Shown in pieces: positions 1-8,893 of a DNA stretch of 64,000 nucleotides (position 1 is the first letter of the stretch; every line of letters begins with the position of its first letter). Position numbers and translations under genes: made by a program. The notes under the pieces are model-generated. The model saw only the letters and a program-made list of their open reading frames with translations. It was not told the origin of the DNA and did not search any database. Location: assembly GCF_013371465.1 (NCBI RefSeq), contig NZ_JABWDU010000005.1, positions 1-64,000 on the forward strand, read 5' to 3'. Source of the DNA: Ensifer oleiphilus. GTDB taxonomy: Bacteria > Pseudomonadota > Alphaproteobacteria > Rhizobiales > Rhizobiaceae.

Positions 1-75
1 GAAAAGCTGCGCTTCGCTATCCGCGAAGGCGGCCGTACCGTCGGCGCCGGCATCGTCGCTTCGATCGTCGAGTAA
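1..75 (+). CDS. tuf: Elongation factor Tu, C-terminal end (partial)
   Basis: The window opens inside a reading frame of 24 codons plus TAA whose last residues, GRTVGAGIVASIVE, are the end of the third beta-barrel domain of bacterial EF-Tu, the GTPase that delivers aminoacyl-tRNA to the ribosome. The next gene is rpsJ, and tuf followed by rpsJ is the usual junction of the str and S10 clusters in alphaproteobacteria. The rest of the gene lies before the window. Confidence 0.95.
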   Translation, partial: EKLRFAIREGGRTVGAGIVASIVE

Positions 76-389
76 TCGACGACGGGCGGAGTGGGCGGGG
101 CGCATCGGTATGCGCCCCGGACATAGCCGCCCAGCAAGATTTAGTTGGTCGCACGGCTTGCCGACGACGCCGAAATAGTGCAAATGGCGCGCAAGCGTGA
201 TTTGCACGGTGCGTCGGCATTGTGCGAACGCGAAAGTACAGGCCGGCCACGGCCGCTCAAATAGGAAGGGGCAGGGGAAACCTTGTCCTTCCGATCTTTG
301 AAAAATTAGCGGACTGGCCGAACATTAAACGAAGTTCAATGCGCGTTTCTCCACGGAAACCGCAATTAACATGAACAAGGATAAGTCGT
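76..389 (+). promoter_or_regulatory. tuf-rpsJ intergenic region with long two-part hairpin
   Basis: This 314-base gap holds no gene. It contains a long imperfect hairpin: an outer 8-bp stem TGCCGACG (159-166) with CGTCGGCA (212-219), and an inner 8-bp stem GTGCAAAT (178-185) with ATTTGCAC (200-207). A smaller GC-rich hairpin lies at 97-118 (GGGGCGCAT/ATGCGCCCC), just after tuf, without a T tract. The S10 operon promoter and leader are expected here, and in E. coli the S10 leader is the site of L4 feedback. That this structure has that role is inference. No convincing -35/-10 pair was identified. Confidence 0.5.
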
Positions 390-698
390 ATGAACGGCCA
401 GAACATCCGCATCCGCCTCAAGGCGTTTGATCACCGGATCCTCGATGCCTCGACGCGCGAAATCGTCTCGACGGCGAAGCGCACCGGTGCCAGCGTGCGC
501 GGTCCAGTACCGCTGCCGACGCGCATTGAAAAATTTACGGTCAACCGTTCGCCGCACGTCGACAAGAAGAGCCGCGAACAGTTCGAAATGCGTACCCACA
601 AGCGCCTTCTCGATATCGTAGATCCGACCCCGCAGACCGTTGACGCGCTGATGAAGCTCGACCTCGCTGCCGGCGTAGACGTGGAAATTAAGCTTTAA
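390..698 (+). CDS. rpsJ: 30S ribosomal protein S10
   Basis: This 102-residue protein has the S10 features: an N-terminal [14 protein letters not shown] segment, the [30 protein letters not shown] loop region in its middle (about residues 37-66), and a short C-terminal strand ending VDVEIKL. S10 sits in the 30S head and, as NusE, also joins antitermination complexes. It is the first gene of the S10 operon; the start ATG follows AGGATAAGTCGT, a weak but usable ribosome site. It is separated from rplC by a 140-base structured gap rather than being tightly coupled. Confidence 0.97.
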
Positions 699-710
699 TA
701 ACAAGGAAGG

Positions 711-814
711 TACGTGGACTTCGGTCCAACGGCTTCCAGAAACGGGCGACCCGACGTTCCGCAAGGGGCAGAGGGAGACCTTAAACAAGAGATGCGAAGG
801 GGTTCGCCCCGTCG
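711..814 (+). promoter_or_regulatory. rpsJ-rplC leader with two UUCG-capped hairpins
   Basis: Between rpsJ and rplC lie two hairpins with UUCG tetraloops, which are exceptionally stable in RNA. The first is TGGAC-TTCG-GTCCA (715-728). The second is GGGG-TTCG-CCCC (799-810), which continues past one mismatch with CGA/TCG pairs (795-797 and 812-814). The second ends about ten bases before the AAGAGGA ribosome site of rplC. Neither is followed by a T run, so they are not typical terminators. A role in translational control or RNA processing is inference. Confidence 0.5.
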
Positions 815-838
815 TTAACTCTCAAGAGGAATGAACCG

Positions 839-1525
839 ATGCGTTCAGGTGTGATTGCACAGAAAGTGGGAATGACGCGCGTCTACAACGACGCCGGCGA
901 GCATATCCCGGTAACAGTACTGCGGCTGGAAAACTGCCAGGTGGTAGCCCAGCGCACGGACGACAAGAACGGCTATACCGCTGTCCAGTTGGGCGCCGGC
1001 ACTGCCAAGGTTAAGAACACGCCGAAGGCGATGCGCGGCCACTTTGCTGCCGCCAACGTCGAACCGAAGGCGAAGCTCGTCGAATTCCGCGTTTCCGCGG
1101 ACAATCTGATCGACATCGGCTCCGAACTGACCGCAAACCATTTCGTTGCGGGCCAGCTCGTCGACGTAACCGGTACCACGATCGGTAAGGGCTTTGCCGG
1201 CGCCATCAAGCGCCACAACTTCGGCGGCCTTCGTGCAACGCACGGCGTCTCCGTATCGCACCGCTCGCATGGTTCGACCGGCTCCAACCAGGATCCGGGT
1301 CGCGTCTGGAAGGGCAAGCGCATGGCTGGTCATATGGGCCAGACGCGCGTCACCACGCAGAACCTCGAAGTCGTATCGACCGACGAAGATCGTGGTCTGA
1401 TCCTGGTCAAGGGCGCAGTCCCCGGCTCCAAGGGTGCCTGGATCGTCGTTCGTGACGCCATCAAGTCGGGCACCCCGGAAGGCGCACCGCGCCCCGCGGC
1501 CGTGCACGCCGAAGCATCGAAGTAA
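839..1525 (+). CDS. rplC: 50S ribosomal protein L3
   Basis: L3 is a primary 23S rRNA-binding protein near the peptidyl-transferase centre. The 228-residue product begins [18 protein letters not shown] and carries the long central loop with [24 protein letters not shown] (about residues 147-170), the part that reaches the catalytic centre and is hallmark L3. Its C-terminal tail, after about residue 213, is an Ala/Pro-rich extension that is likely disordered. AAGAGGA lies eight bases before the ATG. It is followed by rplD after 12 bases. Confidence 0.97.
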   Translation: MRSGVIAQKVGMTRVYNDAGEHIPVTVLRLENCQVVAQRTDDKNGYTAVQLGAGTAKVKNTPKAMRGHFAAANVEPKAKLVEFRVSADNLIDIGSELTANHFVAGQLVDVTGTTIGKGFAGAIKRHNFGGLRATHGVSVSHRSHGSTGSNQDPGRVWKGKRMAGHMGQTRVTTQNLEVVSTDEDRGLILVKGAVPGSKGAWIVVRDAIKSGTPEGAPRPAAVHAEASK

Positions 1526-1537
1526 GGGAGCCGAATA

Positions 1538-2158
1538 ATGGATCTCACCGTCAAAACCCTCGAGGGCAAGGACGCGGGAAAGGTTTCCCTTTCGGACGCC
1601 ATTTTCGGTCTCGAACCCCGTGAAGACATCATTGCCCGCGTCGTTCGCTGGCAGCTCGCCAAGAAGCAGCAGGGCACACACAAGGCCAAGGGCCGCGCGG
1701 AAGTTTCGCGCACCGGCGCCAAGATGTACAAGCAGAAGGGTACGGGCCGCGCCCGCCACCACTCCGCTCGCGCTCCGCAGTTCCGTGGTGGTGGTAAGGC
1801 TCATGGCCCGGTTGTTCGCAGCCACGCCCATGACCTGCCGAAGAAGGTCCGTGCACTCGGTCTTCGCCACGCTCTGTCTGCCAAGCTGAAGGCTGAAAAC
1901 ATCATCGTTCTCGATGATCTCGTTGCCGCAGAAGCAAAGACCAAGACCCTGGCAGGCGTTTTCGCCTCGCTCGGTCTGACCAATGCTCTGATCATCGGCG
2001 GCGCCGAAATCGAGAACAACTTCAAGCTCGCCGCTCAGAACATTCCGAATGTGGACGTTCTGCCGGTTCAGGGCATCAACGTTTACGACATTCTGCGCCG
2101 TGGCAAGCTCGTGCTTTCCAAGGCTGCCGTGGAAGCTCTGGAGGAGCGGTTCAAATGA
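1538..2158 (+). CDS. rplD: 50S ribosomal protein L4
   Basis: L4 binds 23S rRNA domain I and lines the exit tunnel. The 206-residue frame shows the extended loop rich in Gly, Arg and Lys ([22 protein letters not shown], about residues 65-86) that forms the tunnel constriction. In E. coli L4 also represses its own operon; whether that happens here is not shown by the sequence. GGAGCC precedes the ATG by six bases. The stop codon overlaps the rplW start (ATGA), so the two are probably translationally coupled. Confidence 0.97.
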   Translation: MDLTVKTLEGKDAGKVSLSDAIFGLEPREDIIARVVRWQLAKKQQGTHKAKGRAEVSRTGAKMYKQKGTGRARHHSARAPQFRGGGKAHGPVVRSHAHDLPKKVRALGLRHALSAKLKAENIIVLDDLVAAEAKTKTLAGVFASLGLTNALIIGGAEIENNFKLAAQNIPNVDVLPVQGINVYDILRRGKLVLSKAAVEALEERFK

Positions 2159-2448
2159 CGGATCTTCGCCACTACGACGTGATCGTGTCCCCCTCGATCA
2201 CTGAAAAGTCGACGCTGGTTTCCGAACAGAACCAGATCGTCTTCAACGTCGCCAAGGGCGCTTCGAAGCCTGAAATCAAGGCTGCTGTTGAAGCTCTGTT
2301 CGGCGTCAAGGTTACGGCCGTGAACACGCTCGTCCGCAAGGGCAAGACCAAGCGCTTCCGCGGCTTTACCGGGAAGCAGAAGGACGTGAAGAAGGCGATC
2401 ATCACGCTCGCCGACGGTCAGTCCATCGACGTCTCCACCGGTCTCTAA
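2155..2448 (+). CDS. rplW: 50S ribosomal protein L23
   Basis: This 97-residue protein matches L23, which sits at the tunnel exit and docks SRP and trigger factor. The N-terminal [14 protein letters not shown] and the later [17 protein letters not shown] segment are typical. Its ATG overlaps the rplD stop by four bases. A 43-base gap with the AAAAGGGAACA ribosome site follows before rplB. Confidence 0.97.
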   Translation: MTDLRHYDVIVSPSITEKSTLVSEQNQIVFNVAKGASKPEIKAAVEALFGVKVTAVNTLVRKGKTKRFRGFTGKQKDVKKAIITLADGQSIDVSTGL

Positions 2449-2491
2449 CGGATAGGCCCATTAGGGTAAAAACCCAAAAGGGAACAATAAA

Positions 2492-3331
2492 ATGGCATTG
2501 AAAAGTTTCAATCCGACGACCCCGAGCCAGCGCCAGCTGGTCATCGTTGACCGGTCCGGCCTCTACAAGGGCAAGCCGGTTAAGGCGCTGACCGAAGGTC
2601 TGCACTCCAAGGGCGGTCGCAACAACCTCGGCCGTATCACCGTTCGCTTCCAGGGCGGCGGTCACAAGCGGACCTACCGTCTGGTCGACTTCAAGCGTCG
2701 CAAGTTCGACGTCGAAGGCACCGTTGAGCGTCTGGAATATGACCCGAACCGCACCGCGTTCATCGCGCTGGTAACCTACGCCGATGGCGAACAGGCCTAC
2801 ATCCTCGCTCCGCAGCGTCTCGCTGCCGGCGACAAGGTCATCGCTTCGGAGAAGGCAGCCGTCGACGTCAAGCCCGGCAACACCATGCCGCTGCAGTTCA
2901 TCCCGGTCGGCTCCATCATCCACAACGTGGAAATGAAGCCGGGCAAGGGTGGTCAGCTCGCTCGCTCGGCAGGCACCTACGCTCAGCTCGTTGGTCGTGA
3001 CCAGGGCATGGCGATCCTTCGCCTGAACTCGGGCGAACAGCGCCTCGTGCACGGCTCTTGCCTTGCATCCATCGGTGCTGTATCGAACCCCGATCACGGC
3101 AACATCAATGACGGTAAGGCTGGTCGTTCGCGCTGGCGCGGTAAGAAGCCGCACGTTCGCGGCGTCGTCATGAACCCGGTTGACCACCCGCACGGCGGTG
3201 GTGAAGGCCGTACGTCCGGTGGTCGCCACCCGGTTACCCCTTGGGGCAAGCCGACGAAGGGCAAGCGGACGCGCTCCAACAAGTCGACCGACAAGTTCAT
3301 CATGCGGTCGCGTCACCAGCGCAAGAAGTAA
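2492..3331 (+). CDS. rplB: 50S ribosomal protein L2
   Basis: L2 is the largest conserved 50S protein and is needed for subunit joining and peptidyl transfer. The 279-residue frame begins [17 protein letters not shown] and carries the late conserved [14 protein letters not shown] segment (about residues 228-241), which includes the His near the catalytic centre. The C-terminus ends in a basic SRHQRKK tail, as usual. It is followed by rpsS after 15 bases. Confidence 0.97.
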   Translation: MALKSFNPTTPSQRQLVIVDRSGLYKGKPVKALTEGLHSKGGRNNLGRITVRFQGGGHKRTYRLVDFKRRKFDVEGTVERLEYDPNRTAFIALVTYADGEQAYILAPQRLAAGDKVIASEKAAVDVKPGNTMPLQFIPVGSIIHNVEMKPGKGGQLARSAGTYAQLVGRDQGMAILRLNSGEQRLVHGSCLASIGAVSNPDHGNINDGKAGRSRWRGKKPHVRGVVMNPVDHPHGGGEGRTSGGRHPVTPWGKPTKGKRTRSNKSTDKFIMRSRHQRKK

Positions 3332-3346
3332 GAGAGGAAGTCTCAA

Positions 3347-3625
3347 GTGGCTCGTTCAGTATGGAAAGGTCCGTTTGTTGACGGCTATCTTCTCAAGAAG
3401 GCTGAGAAGGTTCGTGACGGCGGTCGTAACGAAGTGATCAAGATGTGGAGCCGTCGCTCCACGATCCTTCCGCAGTTCGTGGGTCTCACCTTCGGCGTCT
3501 ACAACGGCAACAAGCATGTTCCCGTTTCGGTGTCAGAAGAAATGGTCGGACACAAGTTCGGTGAATTCTCTCCGACCCGGACCTATTACGGTCATGGTGC
3601 GGACAAGAAGGCAAAGAGGAAGTAA
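3347..3625 (+). CDS. rpsS: 30S ribosomal protein S19
   Basis: S19 forms the head-domain complex with S13 at the A site. The 92-residue protein starts at a GTG ([16 protein letters not shown]), placed seven bases after AGAGGAAG. The conserved block [20 protein letters not shown] and the [13 protein letters not shown] ending are typical of bacterial S19. The next gene, rplV, starts only two bases after the stop. Confidence 0.97.
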   Translation: MARSVWKGPFVDGYLLKKAEKVRDGGRNEVIKMWSRRSTILPQFVGLTFGVYNGNKHVPVSVSEEMVGHKFGEFSPTRTYYGHGADKKAKRK

Positions 3626-3627
3626 CA

Positions 3628-4017
3628 ATGGGCAAGGCAAAAGCCGAACGCCGGCTGAAGGATAATGAAGCGCAGGCAATTGCGCGCACGATCCGCGTCA
3701 GCCCCCAGAAGCTCAATCTGGTTGCCGCGATGATCCGCGGCAAGAAGGTCGAGCGCGCTCTGGCCGAACTCGAGTTCTCGCGCAAGCGGATCTCGGAAAC
3801 GGTCAAGAAGACGCTTGAATCCGCGATTGCAAACGCTGAAAACAACCACGACCTCGACGTTGATTCGCTCATCGTTGCCGAGGCGTATGTTGGCAAGTCG
3901 ATTGTGATGAAGCGCTTCCACGCTCGTGGTCGCGGCCGTGCATCGCGTGTTGAAAAGCCGTTCTCTCACTTGACGATCGTCGTTCGTGAAGTGGAAGCCA
4001 AAGGGGAGGCTGCATAA
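3628..4017 (+). CDS. rplV: 50S ribosomal protein L22
   Basis: L22 is a globular protein with a long beta hairpin reaching into the exit tunnel, where macrolide resistance mutations map. The 129-residue frame shows [21 protein letters not shown] near the start and the tunnel-hairpin region [25 protein letters not shown] near the end. The stop codon TAA shares its last base with the rpsC start (TAATG), indicating coupled translation. Confidence 0.97.
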   Translation: MGKAKAERRLKDNEAQAIARTIRVSPQKLNLVAAMIRGKKVERALAELEFSRKRISETVKKTLESAIANAENNHDLDVDSLIVAEAYVGKSIVMKRFHARGRGRASRVEKPFSHLTIVVREVEAKGEAA

Positions 4018-4730
4018 TGGGCCAGAAGATTAATCCGATCGGTTTCCGTCTCGGCATCAACCGGACCTGGGATAGCCGTTGGTTCGCTGATAACGCGGAA
4101 TACGGTCAGCTTCTTCATGAAGACCTGAAGATCCGCGCCTACCTGATGGAAGAGCTTAAGGCCGCCGGCATTGCCAAGGTCGTGATCGAACGTCCGCACA
4201 AGAAGTGCCGCGTCACGATCCACTCGGCTCGTCCGGGCCTGATCATCGGCAAGAAGGGCGCAGACATCGAAAAGCTCCGCAAGAAGCTTTCCGAAATGAC
4301 CAACTCCGAAACCCACCTCAACATCGTTGAAGTGCGCAAGCCGGAAGTTGACGCAACCCTCGTTGCCCAGTCTATCGCTCAGCAGCTCGAGCGCCGCGTG
4401 GCTTTCCGCCGTGCGATGAAGCGCGCTGTTCAGTCGGCCATGCGTCTTGGCGCCGAAGGCATCAAGATCACCTGCGCCGGTCGTCTCGGTGGTGCCGAAA
4501 TCGCTCGTACCGAATGGTACCGCGAAGGTCGCGTTCCGCTGCACACCCTGCGTGCGGACATCGACTACGGCACGTCTGAAGCTGAAACCGCTTTCGGTAT
4601 CTGCGGCATCAAGGTCTGGATCTTCAAGGGCGAAATCCTTGAGCACGACCCGATGGCTTCCGAGCGTCGCGCGATCGAGAGTGACAGTCAGGGCGGCAGC
4701 AGCAGAGAGCGTCGTCGCGAAAACGCCTAA
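4017..4730 (+). CDS. rpsC: 30S ribosomal protein S3
   Basis: S3 lies at the mRNA entry channel and takes part in helicase activity. The 237-residue protein begins [20 protein letters not shown]. It holds a type II KH domain with the GKKG loop ([15 protein letters not shown], about residues 74-88), then the C-terminal S3 domain with [19 protein letters not shown]-like sequence. The C-terminal tail is Ser/Arg rich. It overlaps rplV by one base and is followed by rplP. Confidence 0.97.
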   Translation: MGQKINPIGFRLGINRTWDSRWFADNAEYGQLLHEDLKIRAYLMEELKAAGIAKVVIERPHKKCRVTIHSARPGLIIGKKGADIEKLRKKLSEMTNSETHLNIVEVRKPEVDATLVAQSIAQQLERRVAFRRAMKRAVQSAMRLGAEGIKITCAGRLGGAEIARTEWYREGRVPLHTLRADIDYGTSEAETAFGICGIKVWIFKGEILEHDPMASERRAIESDSQGGSSRERRRENA

Positions 4731-4766
4731 CACGCGTGTGGCAGCCAATATCGGAGAATTAAAAAA

Positions 4767-5180
4767 ATGTTGCAGCCAAAGCGTACGAAGTATCGCAAGC
4801 AATTCAAGGGCCGCATCAAGGGCGTAGCCAAGGGCGGATCTGATCTCGCTTTTGGTGAATTCGGCCTGAAGGCTCAAGAACCAAACCGCGTCAATGCGCG
4901 CGAGATCGAAGCGGCCCGCCGCGCGATCACCCGCCATATGAAGCGCGCCGGTCGCGTCTGGATCCGTGTGTTCCCTGACGTTCCGGTCACCGCCAAGCCT
5001 ACCGAAGTCCGTATGGGTAAGGGTAAGGGCTCGGTCGAATACTGGGCATGCAAGGTCAAGCCTGGTCGTATGATGTTCGAGATCGATGGTGTCAGCGAAG
5101 AACTCGCCCGTGAGGCACTTCGTCTTGGTGCTGCCAAGCTCTCTGTCAAGACGCGCTTCGTGCAGCGTATCGCAGAGTAA
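4767..5180 (+). CDS. rplP: 50S ribosomal protein L16
   Basis: L16 helps shape the A site and binds 5S and 23S rRNA. The 137-residue frame begins [16 protein letters not shown] and carries the conserved [20 protein letters not shown] and [17 protein letters not shown] blocks (about residues 52-95). The length and the sequence agree with bacterial L16. GGAGAA lies about nine bases before the ATG. Confidence 0.97.
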   Translation: MLQPKRTKYRKQFKGRIKGVAKGGSDLAFGEFGLKAQEPNRVNAREIEAARRAITRHMKRAGRVWIRVFPDVPVTAKPTEVRMGKGKGSVEYWACKVKPGRMMFEIDGVSEELAREALRLGAAKLSVKTRFVQRIAE

Positions 5181-5192
5181 GGAGTGAATCTC

Positions 5193-5393
5193 ATGAAAGC
5201 CGCAGATGTTCGCGCTCTGAGCGCCGATCAACTCAACGAAGAGCTTGCCAAGCTGAAGAAAGAGCAGTTCAATCTGCGTTTCCAGAAGGCAACCGGCCAG
5301 CTCGAAAAGTCGTCGCGTATCGACGAAGTCCGTAAGGACATCGCACGCGTCAAAACAATTGCCCGCCAGAAGGCGGCAGAAGCCAAGGCCTAA
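5193..5393 (+). CDS. rpmC: 50S ribosomal protein L29
   Basis: L29 is a two-helix protein beside L23 at the tunnel exit. The product has 66 residues, beginning [18 protein letters not shown] and containing the family pattern [23 protein letters not shown]. The ATG at 5193 was chosen over a GTG at 5184, because that GTG overlaps the AAGGAG ribosome site and the family starts at MKA. It is tightly packed between rplP and rpsQ. Confidence 0.95.
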   Translation: MKAADVRALSADQLNEELAKLKKEQFNLRFQKATGQLEKSSRIDEVRKDIARVKTIARQKAAEAKA

Positions 5394-5405
5394 GGACCAC
5401 AAAAT

Positions 5406-5642
5406 ATGCCGAAACGCATTCTGCAGGGCACAGTCGTCAGCGACAAGAACGACAAGACCGTCGTCGTCAGGGTCGAGCGCCGCTTTGCGCACCCGATTCT
5501 CCAGAAGACCGTTCGCCGTTCGAAGAAGTACAAGGCGCACGACGAAAGCAACCAGTACAAGGTTGGTGACGTTGTTTCCATCGAGGAATGCGCGCCGATC
5601 TCCAAGGATAAGCGCTGGACGGTGGTTGCCGCCCAGGCTTGA
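5406..5642 (+). CDS. rpsQ: 30S ribosomal protein S17
   Basis: S17 is a 16S rRNA-binding OB-fold protein. The 78-residue frame begins [26 protein letters not shown] and carries the H-P-I-(L/Y)[11 protein letters not shown] signature (about residues 30-45). This is the last gene of the first transcription block: a strong terminator lies 75 bases downstream, so rpsQ closes the S10 operon here. Confidence 0.97.
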   Translation: MPKRILQGTVVSDKNDKTVVVRVERRFAHPILQKTVRRSKKYKAHDESNQYKVGDVVSIEECAPISKDKRWTVVAAQA

Positions 5643-5716
5643 TTTCTGCGGGATTTGACCGCGAGACCCTTGCGTCTTGGGCAAATACCTGTATGAAGCA
5701 CGCAATTGAAGTAAAG

Positions 5717-5746
5717 GAACGCTCGAGTCCGGGCGTTCTTTTGCTT
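5717..5746 (+). terminator. Intrinsic terminator between rpsQ and rplN
   Basis: The 9-bp stem GAACGCTCG (5717-5725) and CGGGCGTTC (5730-5738) has one wobble pair and an AGTC loop. TTTTGCTTT follows directly. This is a textbook factor-independent terminator and splits the S10 genes from the spc genes. Confidence 0.8.
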
Positions 5747-5764
5747 TGAGATAGGCACAATAAG

Positions 5765-5797
5765 CCGGGCGAGGGGGTCTAGACCCAACCGGCCCGG
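5765..5797 (+). promoter_or_regulatory. Nested hairpin in the rplN leader
   Basis: An inner 12-base perfect palindrome, GGGTCTAGACCC (5775-5786), lies inside an outer stem CCGGGC (5765-5770) with GCCCGG (5792-5797). It sits after the S10 terminator and 23 bases before the rplN start, so it could be part of an RNA leader or a protein-binding site for the spc transcript. No U run follows, which argues against termination. Confidence 0.5.
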
Positions 5798-5820
5798 TAA
5801 CAACAAGAAGGCGACCTGAC

Positions 5821-6189
5821 ATGATTCAGATGCAAACAAACCTCGACGTGGCGGATAATTCCGGCGCACGTCGTGTCATGTGCATCAAGGTGCTGGGCGG
5901 CTCCAAGCGTAAGTACGCGTCGATCGGCGACATCATCGTCGTTTCGATCAAGGAAGCCATTCCGCGCGGCCGCGTGAAGAAGGGTGATGTCATGAAGGCT
6001 GTTGTCGTTCGCACCGCGAAAGACATCCGCCGTGCGGATGGCAGCGTCATTCGTTTTGACACAAACGCAGCCGTTCTTATCGATAACAAGAAAGAGCCGA
6101 TCGGCACCCGTATCTTCGGACCGGTTCCGCGCGAACTTCGCGCCAAGAACCACATGAAGATCATCTCGCTGGCTCCGGAAGTACTCTAA
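5821..6189 (+). CDS. rplN: 50S ribosomal protein L14
   Basis: L14 lies at the subunit interface and binds the silencing factor RsfS. The 122-residue frame begins [28 protein letters not shown], the standard L14 opening, and has the [13 protein letters not shown] block near the end (about residues 98-110). The length of 122 is exactly the bacterial norm. It is the first gene of the spc block, preceded by AAGAAGG and the nested hairpin at 5765-5797. Confidence 0.97.
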   Translation: MIQMQTNLDVADNSGARRVMCIKVLGGSKRKYASIGDIIVVSIKEAIPRGRVKKGDVMKAVVVRTAKDIRRADGSVIRFDTNAAVLIDNKKEPIGTRIFGPVPRELRAKNHMKIISLAPEVL

Positions 6190-6203
6190 GGGAGCGTTGA
6201 GAG

Positions 6204-6515
6204 ATGCAAAAGATTCGTAAAGGCGACAAGGTCGTCGTTCTCACCGGTAAGGACAAGGGTCGTACCGGCGAAGTCGTACAGGTAATGCCGAAGGAAGATC
6301 GGGCTGTAGTGCGTGGCGTAAACATGGTGAAGCGTCACCAGCGCCAGACCCAGAGCCAGGAAGCCGGCATTATCAACAAGGAAGCCTCGATCCATCTTTC
6401 GAACATCGCGATTGCCGATCCGAAGGACGGCAAGCCGACCCGCGTCGGCTTCAAGATCGATGGCGACAAGAAGGTCCGCGTGGCCAAGCGTTCGGGAGTA
6501 GTGATCGATGGCTAA
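6204..6515 (+). CDS. rplX: 50S ribosomal protein L24
   Basis: L24 is an early 50S assembly initiator with a KOW motif. The 103-residue product begins [27 protein letters not shown], which is the KOW domain, and has [21 protein letters not shown] in the centre. Its last codons overlap the rplE start by eight bases, so translation of the two is probably coupled. Confidence 0.97.
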   Translation: MQKIRKGDKVVVLTGKDKGRTGEVVQVMPKEDRAVVRGVNMVKRHQRQTQSQEAGIINKEASIHLSNIAIADPKDGKPTRVGFKIDGDKKVRVAKRSGVVIDG

Positions 6516-7065
6516 GTCCGCTTATGAGCCCCGGCTCAAGAAGGAATATGTCGAGCGTATTCGTGCGGCTATGCAGGAGAAGTTCTCCTACGCCAACGAA
6601 ATGCAGATCCCGCGCCTCGACAAGATCGTCATCAACATGGGTGTTGGCGAATCGACTGCCGACTCCAAGAAGCCGACCGTCGCAGCTGCCGACCTCGCTG
6701 CGATTGCTGGCCAGAAGCCGGTAATCACCCGCGCTCGCAACTCGATCGCTGGCTTCAAGCTGCGCGAAGGCATGCCGATTGGTGCCAAGGTTACCCTGCG
6801 CGGCGTTCGGATGTATGAGTTCCTGGATCGTCTCGTGAACATCGCTCTTCCGCGCGTTCGCGACTTCCGTGGCCTCAACCCGAAGTCCTTCGATGGCCGT
6901 GGCAACTTCGCCATGGGCGTGAAGGAGCACATTGTGTTCCCTGAGATCAACTACGACAAGGTTGATCAGATGTGGGGCATGGACATCATCGTTTGCACGA
7001 CGGCTACTAACGACGACGAAGCACGCGCTCTGCTCACAGAGTTCAACTTCCCGTTCCGTCAGTAA
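6508..7065 (+). CDS. rplE: 50S ribosomal protein L5
   Basis: L5 binds 5S rRNA and the P-site tRNA in the central protuberance. The 185-residue frame shows [18 protein letters not shown] near the start, [21 protein letters not shown] in the centre, and [23 protein letters not shown] later, all characteristic of L5. Its ATG lies within the last codons of rplX. The C-terminus ends [11 protein letters not shown], typical of the family. Confidence 0.97.
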   Translation: MAKSAYEPRLKKEYVERIRAAMQEKFSYANEMQIPRLDKIVINMGVGESTADSKKPTVAAADLAAIAGQKPVITRARNSIAGFKLREGMPIGAKVTLRGVRMYEFLDRLVNIALPRVRDFRGLNPKSFDGRGNFAMGVKEHIVFPEINYDKVDQMWGMDIIVCTTATNDDEARALLTEFNFPFRQ

Positions 7066-7099
7066 TCCGTAACGACAAGCGTAAAGAAGGATAACTGTT

Positions 7100-7405
7100 A
7101 TGGCGAAAACGAGCGCAGTTGAAAAGAACAAGCGCCGCCGCAAACTGGTTGCCGGGCAAGCCTCTAAGCGCGCCGCTCTTAAGGCAATCATCATGAACCA
7201 GTCTCTGCCGATCGAAGAGCGGTTCAAGGCAACCATCAAGCTGGCCGAACTGCCGCGTGATGGATCCAAGACCCGCATCCGCAACCGTTGTGAAGTTACG
7301 GGCCGTCCGCGCGCCTACTATCGTAAACTTCGCATGTCGCGTATTGCGCTTCGCGAACTGGGCAACTCCGGCCGCGTGCCGGGTATTGTCAAGTCGAGCT
7401 GGTAA
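7100..7405 (+). CDS. rpsN: 30S ribosomal protein S14 (zinc-independent form)
   Basis: S14 belongs to the 30S head. The 101-residue product is the long, zinc-independent form: it lacks the paired CxxC motifs of the short form, and contains [21 protein letters not shown] followed by [17 protein letters not shown] at the end. It lies 34 bases after rplE and 12 bases before rpsH. Confidence 0.97.
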   Translation: MAKTSAVEKNKRRRKLVAGQASKRAALKAIIMNQSLPIEERFKATIKLAELPRDGSKTRIRNRCEVTGRPRAYYRKLRMSRIALRELGNSGRVPGIVKSSW

Positions 7406-7417
7406 GGAGACGGGCAC

Positions 7418-7816
7418 ATGGCAATGACTGATCCGCTGGGCGATATGCTCACCCGTATCCGTAACGGCGCGGCACGCCGCAAGTCGAGCGTTTCCACGCC
7501 GGCTTCGAAGCTCCGCGCACGTGTTCTGGATGTCCTTCAGGCTGAAGGCTACATCCGTGGATACTCTGAAGTCGTATTTGGCAACGGCAAGGCCGAGCTG
7601 AACATCGAACTGAAGTACTACGAAGGCGCTTCCGTAATCCGTGAGATCGGACGCGTTTCCAAGCCGGGCCGCCGAGTTTATGTCTCGGTTAAGTCCATTC
7701 CGCAGGTCGCGAACGGCCTCGGCATCACCATCCTTTCGACTCCGAAGGGTGTGATGGCCGATCATCAGGCACGCGAACAGAATGTTGGTGGTGAGATTCT
7801 TTGCTCCGTCTTCTAA
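7418..7816 (+). CDS. rpsH: 30S ribosomal protein S8
   Basis: S8 is a primary 16S rRNA-binding protein and, in E. coli, represses spc translation. The 132-residue frame begins [25 protein letters not shown] and ends [12 protein letters not shown], both diagnostic. The late [14 protein letters not shown] segment is the conserved C-domain motif. It sits in the standard spc order between rpsN and rplF. Confidence 0.97.
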   Translation: MAMTDPLGDMLTRIRNGAARRKSSVSTPASKLRARVLDVLQAEGYIRGYSEVVFGNGKAELNIELKYYEGASVIREIGRVSKPGRRVYVSVKSIPQVANGLGITILSTPKGVMADHQAREQNVGGEILCSVF

Positions 7817-7856
7817 GACGTAACATGATCTCCATAGCGAACAGACAGGTATAAAA

Positions 7857-8390
7857 ATGTCTCGTATCGGTAAGAAGCCCGTTCAAGTTCCTGCAGGCGT
7901 CACGGCAAGCGTGGATGGCCAGAAGGTAACGGCGAAGGGCCCTAAGGGCGAACTGTTCTTTGTTGCAAACGACGAAGTATCGGTAGCGCTCGAAGACAAT
8001 GCGGTTGTTGTACAGCCGCTCAACCAGAGCAAGGATGCTCGTTCGAAGTGGGGCATGTCCCGCACGATGATCGAGAACATCCTGAAGGGCGTCAAGGACG
8101 GTTACGAGCGCAAGCTCGAAATCAACGGCGTTGGTTACCGCGCGTCGCTGCAGGGCAAGAACCTGCAGCTGGCACTCGGTTTCAGCCACGACGTCGTCTA
8201 CCAGACGCCGGAAGGCATCACGATCGCTGTACCGAAGCCGACGGAAATCATCGTCTCCGGCATCAACAAGCAGCAGGTCGGCCAGGTTGCAGCGGAAATC
8301 CGCGAATACCGCGGCCCCGAGCCCTACAAGGGCAAGGGCGTCAAGTATGCCGAAGAGCGGATTGTCCGCAAAGAAGGCAAGAAGAAGTAA
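7857..8390 (+). CDS. rplF: 50S ribosomal protein L6
   Basis: L6 lies at the factor-binding site of the 50S. The 177-residue product has the two tandem L6 domains and starts [21 protein letters not shown]; the second domain carries [27 protein letters not shown] (about residues 139-165), the L6 signature, and ends with a basic KEGKKK tail. A 40-base gap precedes it, ending in an AGACAGGTATAAAA ribosome region. Confidence 0.97.
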   Translation: MSRIGKKPVQVPAGVTASVDGQKVTAKGPKGELFFVANDEVSVALEDNAVVVQPLNQSKDARSKWGMSRTMIENILKGVKDGYERKLEINGVGYRASLQGKNLQLALGFSHDVVYQTPEGITIAVPKPTEIIVSGINKQQVGQVAAEIREYRGPEPYKGKGVKYAEERIVRKEGKKK

Positions 8391-8402
8391 GGATCACGCG
8401 AA

Positions 8403-8765
8403 ATGGCTAGCAGGAAAGATACTCTTGTGCGTCGCGCCAACCGCGTGCGCCGTCAAATCAAGGCGGTCGCGAATGGCCGTCCGCGCCTGTCGGTTCATCG
8501 CTCGTCGAAGAACATCTACGTACAGGTTATCGACGACGTGGCCGGCAAGACGCTTGCGTCTGCCTCCACGCTCGACACCGATCTGCGTTCGTCTTTGAAG
8601 ACGGGCGCTGACGCGGCAGCTGCTGCTGCCGTCGGCAAGCTCATCGCTGAGCGCGCCGTAAAGGCTGGCGTCAAGGACGTTGTCTTTGATCGTGGCGCCT
8701 TCATCTATCATGGCCGCATCAAGGCTCTGGCCGAAGCTGCCCGTGAAGGTGGTCTGAACTTCTGA
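8403..8765 (+). CDS. rplR: 50S ribosomal protein L18
   Basis: L18 binds 5S rRNA with L5 and L25. The 120-residue frame begins with the basic [21 protein letters not shown] tail and continues with [18 protein letters not shown]. It ends [22 protein letters not shown], the conserved L18 finish. It is followed by a 128-base gap with a strong hairpin before rpsE, wider than usual for this cluster. Confidence 0.97.
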   Translation: MASRKDTLVRRANRVRRQIKAVANGRPRLSVHRSSKNIYVQVIDDVAGKTLASASTLDTDLRSSLKTGADAAAAAAVGKLIAERAVKAGVKDVVFDRGAFIYHGRIKALAEAAREGGLNF

Positions 8766-8775
8766 TCGGTTGCCA

Positions 8776-8794
8776 GGCGGGCCTTGTGCCCGCC
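8776..8794 (+). promoter_or_regulatory. GC-rich hairpin between rplR and rpsE
   Basis: A perfect 7-bp stem GGCGGGC/GCCCGCC closes a CTTGT loop 11 bases after the rplR stop. There is no T run after it, so it is more likely an RNA-stability or processing element than a terminator. The gap to rpsE is 128 bases, and no gene is seen in it. Confidence 0.45.
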
Positions 8795-8893
8795 TCGCAC
8801 CTTCAAAAGTTTCCGGTCGCTTCCGATCCATGTGACGGGGGCGACTTTTGTCAATCTGCCGATTGCACCCGGAAAAGAAAAAGGAAAAGGACA

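Noticed and set aside
97-118. Hairpin directly after tuf as an intrinsic terminator
   Set aside because: The stem is good but no T run follows. It was kept only as part of the structured gap.
3966-5822. 618-codon open frame on the minus strand across rpsC, rplP, rpmC and rpsQ
   Set aside because: It is the antisense shadow of strongly conserved ribosomal genes; its product has no recognisable domain, and GC-rich codon use creates such frames.
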